Source of the DNA: Bedellia somnulentella
Lineage: Eukaryota > Arthropoda > Insecta > Lepidoptera > Bedelliidae
NCBI GenBank assembly: GCA_963576735.1
Contig: OY755173.1
Span: 12,928,873 to 12,992,872 of the forward strand
Direction: 5' to 3'
DNA: 64,000 nucleotides
Under the pieces are notes generated by a model. The model had not been told where the DNA came from and searched no databases. It saw only the letters and a list, made by a program, of their open reading frames with translations. How positions within the stretch are numbered: position 1 is the stretch's first letter; each line of letters begins with the position of its first letter. Positions 37,101-46,100 of this stretch are shown here, in pieces. Both the position numbers and the translations under genes were made by a program.

Positions 37101-40100
37101 ATGTATAGATTAGAATTATATTCTAGTATTGTTCATTGATGTGAAATGCCGCTCAAGGCCATTATATGTCCTTATAAGAACTTGGTAAAAAAATATATTT
37201 AAAAATTTTACAATTTGAAACTATTTATTTTAAAGGTTTTTTTAACATTTATAATAATAATACAAAGGGGTATAATCTATACTTATAAACTAGATTGTGG
37301 CCCCTAGGGAGTCTAATATAAGATTTTACAATATTTACTGGACTAAAATGTAATAAATTAATCAACAAAAATAATTAAAAATATCTTATTTATTAAGAGG
37401 TGGAGGGCGATGGGTTCACACATTTACCATCAATAAATTTTAAATTATAAGGTCAAGACTTAGTTGCTTAGGCAAGTGGTTAAGTATATGAGGTACGTTT
37501 GCAATATCATACGAAATCTCATTGCAGCCTAAATTATCAAATTGAGAGGGCAATAGTGATGTTCAGAAGAATTGGTACCTCTGCCAACTACTTCGGGGAT
37601 AAACGGCGTGAACGTTTGTGTTTATGTTATGAGAGGGCAAATTCTGGTGAAGCCAAAGATTGCATAGATACATTTTTAAAAATATAAGCCACTAATCACT
37701 GAACACCCAAAGCAACAAACAAAAGCCACGAAGTTTTTCTTCAAAATCTGTTATTTGTAGATTTTATTTCATTTTATAGTAGAAATGACTAAGCACTGCA
37801 AGTAATAAGTAACCTAGAAATATATATGTCGTATCCGTCGATGCAATTATGGTAATTTATGTTGAGTAGAGGTAAGAAACACTTAGTCTTGCGTTTTTAT
37901 GTTCTTAGTGTTGTAACAATGTTGTGGACTACTTTGAATAAAATCAATGTAATATTTTGTATGAAACACAATACGAGGGGCATGCCAAAAGAAACTAGAT
38001 ACTCAAAAATTATAAAATTTATTCTTTATTACAAGTATCGATCTTTTCAAAGTATTCACCCTGAGCACGTATACACTTTTCCATACGTCTGAACCAATTG
38101 GAAAATACCTGTGACCAATCTTCTTTAGATACCTCAGAAATCTCGAAATTATAGGCAACCAGCGCATCTTCTTTGCTTTCAAACCTCTTCCCCTTTAGTT
38201 TTTCTTTGATTTTTGGAAACAAGTAAAAATCACAAGGCAAGGTCAGGGGAATATGGCGGGTGAGGGAGAATTGACACATTTTTCGAGTTGAAAAAGTCTA
38301 GTGTTCTGACAAACGTGTGCGGCGCCGCATTGTCGTTGTGCCAGAGAAGGTGCCGGATTCCTGACTTCGGTCGCTTGTCACACCAAGCTGTTATTACTGT
38401 TGGAGCACAAACTGTCACATACCATTTGGAGTTCACCGTTCTTTCATTCTCTAGCACAACAGTAGCAATATTACCCGTTTTGCAGAAAAACGAGCCGACC
38501 ATTTGTTTCTGTGTGCTTCGTGCACGGCGACATTTCGTTGGAGTTGTCTTGTCTTCAAAGCACCATACAGTCGACTGTCGCTTTGATTCGGGGTTATGTT
38601 TCATCACCAGTCAGTATATCATATACTCTTTTTTTCTCGCCTCCGTTGAATTTATCTATCATGATCATGAATAGGCACCAATCCACCCGACGGTCTTTCT
38701 GCCCATCGGTAAGTTTGTGCGGCACCCATTTCAAACAACGTTTACGGAGAAAAAGCTGGTCGTGAATTATGGTTTGCATTGCTGCTGATCCAATTCGTAG
38801 TTCTGGCTCTAGCTCTACATATGTAATTCGTCGGTTTTCGCGAATAAGTTTTTCGACTGCACGAACTTATTCTTGCGTGACCGCGGTTGGCGGCCGTCCT
38901 GTCTTCGCTTCATCTTCGAGACATCCCCGTCCTCTTTTAAATTCAGCAAACCAATTGAATACCGTTGCTCGGGAACAAGCAGACTCACCAAAAGTAGAAG
39001 CCAAAAGTTCATAACATTCTTGAGGCTTTATACATTTTTAAAGTCATAATAAATCATAGCGCGAAAATCATGTCGACTGAGCTCCCTTGTTGCCAATGAA
39101 TTTCCGCCAGATTCTCGGAAAAATTATGCTCATTGAAATAAAAAACAAATAAAAGAAGTTGTTCTATATTCAAATATGTCAATAAAAACCAGCCTATAAG
39201 ATGGTGTATAGCTTGCCAGTGTCAATTAAATGAGAAAAGAGTATCTAACTTCTATTGGAATACCCCTCGTATAGAACAGATAAATATATTTCTCTAGAAA
39301 CATTTTCCCAATGTTTTAGATGCTGCGTAATGGCCCTTTATTTTTGTACGTCAGAATAATATCAGTACAGTGAATGAAAACTTATACACTTAAAACATAA
39401 TTCCCAACAAAATTATGACAATGTTTTATGCTAGTAAATATAGCTGACCAGGGGCTTCCGGATTGAACAATTAAAATTGCTGTTTTCTTTTTATCCTGGA
39501 CCCTTATATTAAACTGGACACGGCAAGCTCACGGAATATTTAATGCAAGGGCACTTAGGTGCCCTTACATTAAATATTCAATAACTTTGAATTTACTACC
39601 ATACATATTACTTACGAGCCAGCTTGTATAAAAGGGGTGCAGAAATTCAATCATCATAACTAAAAAGTATCCTTAAAAAGTATGGTTTCATAATTAACAA
39701 ATTAAAGTATTTTTCCTACTTTGCAATTCCTTAGGTGAGCATTCAGCAGCTCGACTCCAAATAAAGTTATCCAGAGAGCTGAGAAGCTACTTGTTGGAGA
39801 GCTACCTCCCATCTTCTTTGTTCGTCATCATATCTTGGGGCAGCTTCTGCGTCATTCCTGAGATCGTGCCGGGTCGGATGGTGCTGTTGGTGACCACACT
39901 GCTTTCTCTGGTCACCATGTTTGATACGGTTAGGTAAGTACATAGCCCATTTTTATTTTCAGGTCTGTGGGATTGATTAAACCTGACTTGACTATCTTAC
40001 CAGGAAGCGTAGCGTTTCTTTAAAAGTATATTTTATTTAAGACGTTACCTTTCATACGCAACACGTCGTGTAACATAAAACTCTTACAGACCTTAAGTGA

Positions 40101-43100
40101 CGGCTTTATTGCCTAAAGGTGTACGTATTCAACTACTTTTAGAAGTTTGTACGGGCAAAGATGGTGAAATTAATGATCGTTGTTGATTTGTCTCCGTATT
40201 AACACCGATCACTCAAAAAGTCTCAATATCACTGAGTCTCCTCATATGAAATCCGCAAGCAGGAATGGGAATCAATGCATTGATATCAATCGAGGTGGGC
40301 GATGCGGTTGGACACCCATCACCAAGAAGCATTATTTTACAATCTTTTCTTCACTTAACTTCTAAAAGTGGCTGAGGAATTTCGTATTCTGCAGCTCTGG
40401 TTACCCCTTTTTGGGATTTATGGCCGTAAGAATATGTATGTACATTCTAAGATGGCTAAAATAATAGGCTGATGGTTTTATTTATTTTCTTTTATACTTT
40501 AAGATTTAAAACACAAAGTTGGAAACGGGAGTCATACGTTTCACCGAATGTCGCGAGCTCGACGCACGCGATCTCGAAAAAATATTTGAGTGGTACGCCG
40601 GCTCGAAAGTACGTGAATTCGAAAGCCGCCAGCTCGAAAGACGTTGGCGCGAATTACGTTTCACCGAAAATCTTTCGCAATGGTTTATCAGTTTGAGAAG
40701 CAGATTAATCTTATTAATATTAAACATATTTTCTTTGAAGGTACTTTGATTTCTTAGTTATTGATGTTATTTGCATCCACCCTCATTAAATTAATGTAGA
40801 ACAAAACATATTGGTGCATATAACTTAGCGCAGTATATAGCTATAGCTTCTTATACTCATCTTTACTGATTTTTTATATAATTTGGTTTTATGTTTTTTT
40901 ATGTTTTGTCAAAACAATGTTTCTTATAAAGGATTATTTTTGTTGAATTTTTTGTTACCTTGTTGTAAGATGATGGCAGGAGTTCACCTATTTTCTACAT
41001 CAACTTAGTATTTTTCATTTAATATTTTCGTACATATATAGTTTTATGTTGATTTTTTTACGCTAGGATTAAATGGCAAAGAAACAATAGTTAGAGTTTC
41101 ATTTCATTCTGTACCAAAAATTAAGTTTTAGCAAAAAAAAGATGCTGTTTAGTATCGGTTTAGAATAGCACTACCCCATTTCTTTCCGTGGGTGTACGTA
41201 AGAGGCAACTAAGGCTATTTGGGCGATGCGGTAGAAGCCACAACCTTTATTTTACTGACTTTTCCCCACATAACTTTCAAAAATTTGCTGAGGAATTACT
41301 AATTCTCTCTCTCTGCCTACCCATTTTAGTGATATATAGCCATGAGTATATGTATGTATGATTTCTAATTTTGTGGCTCTGGCTAATTTTTTGGGTCTTG
41401 TAGGTAAGTTTAGGTAGGTAGCTAGGTGATTTTCCAATAAGCGTAGATATTTAACTGAAGGTGGATGCAAATAACATCAATAACTAAAAAATCAAAGTAC
41501 CTTCAAAGAAAATATGTTTAATATTAATAAGATTAATCTGCTTCTCAAACTGATAAACCATTGCGAAAGATTTTCGGTGAAACGTGATTCGCGCCAACGT
41601 CTTTCGAGCTGGCGGATTTCGAATTCACGTACTTTCGAGCCGGCGTACTACTCAAATATTTTTTCGAGCTCGCGTGCGTCGAGCTCGCGACATTCGGTGA
41701 AACGTATGACTCCCGTTGGAAACACATCTATAACCTGACATGCTAATGAAAACGAGACTCTTCTGGTATCTTTCTGCGCTTCTGCGCGTCTGATACCGAT
41801 GTTGTAGCCAATATTAATATCAATTTGCTAAGATAGTATCAGATGTCACAACGAGATATGCAATATTGATCATCTGAGATTCGACTACCAGCCTACTGTT
41901 TGACAGCTCAAAGAAAAACAATATGTATGTGCGGGTGGTTCCAGAAACACTCATTTTGAGAGACATCTATCATGGGATTGATGGGCATCCTAGCTTTGCT
42001 CAAGTTCTTTTAACTTACTCTATTTAAAAGAAAAAAGATAAGATAGCCACTGGAGATTATGACAAAGACATTAATTAAATGCTTTTACCTGTAATTAATC
42101 ACAAATTTGATCGAAAATTTTGATTTCATACACTTTAATATGAGCGGCGTTTGTAATTTTCAGCACAAACTCGCCAGACGCCCTAGAGCTGAAGTGCATA
42201 GAAGTCTGGCTGATCTCCTGCACCATATTCGTGTTTCTGGCCCTGTTGGAGTACTTCGTGGTGTTATTCGGGATTCGCTACGACAAGAGTTGGAGCAAAC
42301 GTCGAGCGGATCTCCGGAGAGCTGCTTCGGCGGTACAGCTTGCCCCAACACTTCATGTAAACCATTCACAGGTGTTGAACCCTTTCATCACATTTCCTAA
42401 CCCTATACTTTTATATGAAAAATATTACTTTTTAGGATTTGCTAGCCAAACGTGAAAACAAACGAAAAAATATAATATAGTCTGTCTGTCCGTATATCAC
42501 AGCATACAAACTGAACTGAAAGTGGTTGGTTCAAAGCTGCTTTTATGATATGAAGGATTTTTTGTATAATAATAATATTTACTTTCGCACACCATAAAAT
42601 CCATTAAATTGTGTCAAAAAGTCTGCCATGTTCTAAATAGCAAATAAATAAATTTAAATTTTAAATATTGAAAAATGTGAACTGTGTGTAAACTGAAGGA
42701 GAACTGTGTAAATTGTGAACAGCTTTAAGATAGCACTTTCTGCAAAACTGCAAATCGTAACCTTTTATTTCGTTCAAACACTATGAAAAGCAAAGATAAG
42801 TTTACATTTTGATTCCGGCTCGAAAATTATACATATTAGTTTTGATATCGCTTGATCGCTTCCCTTACCATTACTTGCTACTACAAAACCCGAGTTGGAC
42901 TCGCCCATGCCCAATTTTTAGACATACTATACAGGCATAGTATAGTATACACTCGCTTCATGACGTCATTGTCACTTTAATTACCTTATTCAATTGCTTG
43001 TTTCAATTTCAATTTATTCACTTACAGAGCACGTCAAAGCCTGTGATCTTATCTCACTCCCAAAACCTACTCAATACCTTGGCATACTCATAGCTTCCTT

Positions 43101-46100
43101 TTGCTTCCTGTGATTAAAATATGATATGATTTCAAGCAAATAGTTATGGTTACTAACAAAATATTTAATCATATTTTAGATATAGTTAATGCATTTTGGA
43201 AATCATTATTATAATCAGTCGAGAGACGTCGACAGTTGAGAAGAGAGAACAGAGGCCTTCTACATTGATTTCCGCAACGACAGTTTGCTTGCCACGACAA
43301 TCAAGTCGTTGGTCCACTTTGAATGTTGCCTACCCACACCGGGTCAACCAGTACTTGCCCGCCCCACCAGGATATTTGAGCCACAAGTCCGTAATCGGCT
43401 CTAGGTGCACGAGTACTATTTAAATTTTTGTAATTGCAACTCTCATTTTTTTACTGTCTTGCAAAGGCATAGGCTAAGGCAATCTAAGTGTCGAAACCGT
43501 GGTTTTGTTCCTTGAAATAAGGAACAAAACTACGACTATCACTTACATCACCATTTAGGTTAAAAAAATATGTCAAAATGTGATTGCTTTGCGCTTTTTC
43601 GCCACACACTTAATTTTAAACTCATAAAATAATGTATAACCTTTATATTAGGTTTAAATGAATTGTTTTATTCAGCACCAGCTTTCCAGCCCGGTCGCGG
43701 GTGGGCCAGTCTTCACTCCCCAACTTGGCGCCGACGAAGGGTTGAAGCAACAATTTTCACATCAAACTATACAACGGGTATATTTTGTTTATTTTCACTT
43801 ACATGCACATACTGATACACAATAAATAAGTTAATAAATAACACATGGCTATAAATCCTAAAAAAGCATAATCAGAGATTAGAATTGGAATTTCCTCAGC
43901 CTCTTATGAAAGTATGCTTAGTGAAGAGTCTCTAGTCACATCGCCCAAAAATCACTTAAGAAGCCCCCAAATACCTAAGTAGTTCCTAAGGCACTCTCGG
44001 GAAGAAATGAGTATGCGCCATTCTAACCCAATATTTTCAATTTAATGAAAACAGTTCTTGATTGAGTTTGAGAGAATTGAGTTCATGTGAGGGGTAAATT
44101 GCTGTCTCAGTTTATATTGGTATGTATAAAATCATGTCATTTTCAAGGAGCAATTCACAAACATTATGTGTAATATATCAAACTAGTTGACCTGCGCAAC
44201 TTCGTCTGCGTGAGATAAGACAAATCATCTTTAGAACTCTTAAGGTGCCGTTGGTTCAGCGAAAAATATCATCTCAGGGGGTGCTGCCCCCGCGGGCGCG
44301 GGGAAGCGCTTGCGCGCCGATCGAGCGGCCGCCGCACGGACAAGTATTTTTGAAATCTAGTCGGACAAAAACCCCAATTACGAAATTGCCATTATGAACC
44401 TAAAAACTAGTTCCAAGTAGAGATAACAAACCGATGAACTATGTTTAGGAACATCTACCCTCATATTTTGTCCGCCGCGCGCACAACGACAGTCGGAACT
44501 CGATCGTTTTAACTTGTGCATTGAATCAGTTCTCGGCGGCCTTAAAAATCGACAACTTTAAGGATTTTTTTAAAGATTTCAAAGTTTACCTTGCAGTTTA
44601 AAAGTGATGGATTCTTATAGAGTAGGTAAGTGGCTTTATTAGTGGTTTTAAAGAACAGTCATAACCTAATTAACTATGTCTTTTTTTGAACTAATGAAAA
44701 ACCACTTAGTTTCATACTCCGATTTTGATACATTTTGTTCTTTGCTAAGGTTTTTTTTTGGGTGCCCGGATATACCCGGCTATGATTTTTATTGAGGGTT
44801 GTTTTAGACATAATACCCTTCTAAAATACAATGAAAACACATCCGGATACGTCCGGATACATGACTTTTTTTAAACCAAAAGAAGATAGTTTTTCGATAA
44901 AATGTAAATTTCTTTTTTTTTTTATAGTTATTTTTGTATTATATTTTCTTCTTTTAGGATCCGAAGGTACTTCAGGAGTAAGGGTTGCGACCCGACGCTA
45001 CTTTTGTTATCGAATTAAAATGAAGATTTACCCAATTTGGATGCCAAATTAGAATTTTTAAGAGAAAATATCTTAATAGACCAGAATTTTAAAAGGGACC
45101 AAATTGTTTTGACCCTGGGTTCTCCCGCGCTATGCTGGATGTGCAACCGGGTAACATTCTAAGCTAAATAGAATCCAATAAGACACAAAAATAATTTTGT
45201 CCGACTAGATTTCAAAAATACCAGTATGTGCGCCGTCTTCCCGACGCGACGCAGTGCGCGCGTTTTAAAAACATACAGTAGGGTAAGCAATACAATTTTT
45301 GTCAACTCGACAGTTTTAGCCACTCGAGAATATTTTCTATGGTTGGGACATTTTTTTATGACTATTCACATTTTCTTGCTAAACTATTTGCAAGTGGCTA
45401 TAACAGTCAGGGTGACGAAAACTGTATCGCTTACCCTAGGTTATCAATTTCAAAAACAGTTTCTACCATGGCCGTTTACAATATAAAATGTAATGATAGG
45501 ATAGATTTGTCTACCCCTGTCAGTTTATACAAAATTATTACAGTGTTAATTTCATAATTTTTGCCGTGTCGTGTCGGCTTAGAATAAGACTACCCCATTT
45601 CTACCCGTGATCCTAAGAAGCGACTTAAAGTATAGGGGCTTTTAAGTGATTTTTGGGCGATGTGGTTGGAGAACCGTCACCGAAATCATTTATTATTACC
45701 ATCTTTTCCCAAATCAACTTCCAAAAGTGGCTGAGGAATTTCTAATTCCAAAGCTCTGGCTATCCCGTCAAGGCATTTATAGCCGTGAGTATATGGATGT
45801 ATATAATTTTCAGTTTACACCTGTAACTATTTAATATTATTAATTAAAATTATAAGTTACTTTAACGGTTTTGTTCTTTTTCCCATTCCTAATAAATTAA
45901 ACAATAAAATATAAAAATGTGTGCAATCTATGAATTGAATGAATTCTTTTATATTTGCTAATGCTAACCGTACGCACGGTCACTCTCACGCCTACATTGA
46001 CGCGCATCGTATACAGATAGGTCACTCGCACACTAACGGCGCCGCACGCGCGTAAATTGTAAGATATGTAACACAAGGCGCGCGCGACATAGGTCCGTCC

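Larger units (their letters stand above)
36151..39734 (+). other. Channel intron 6
   Basis: Contains a forward family C SINE fragment (about 37540-37660), a full mariner (37974-39269) and a hairpin (39534-39579). The rest (36151-37500 and 39270-39533) is AT-rich with nothing recognised. Confidence 0.8.
39934..42163 (+). other. Channel intron 7
   Basis: Holds two family A pieces and the foldback element. The 3' part (41717-42163) is unrecognised. Confidence 0.8.

Noticed and set aside
40472..41738. Mirror-image frames in both arms of the foldback element
   Set aside because: The same frames appear because the arms are inverted copies; the residues reflect CTCGAAA-type sub-repeats, not a protein.
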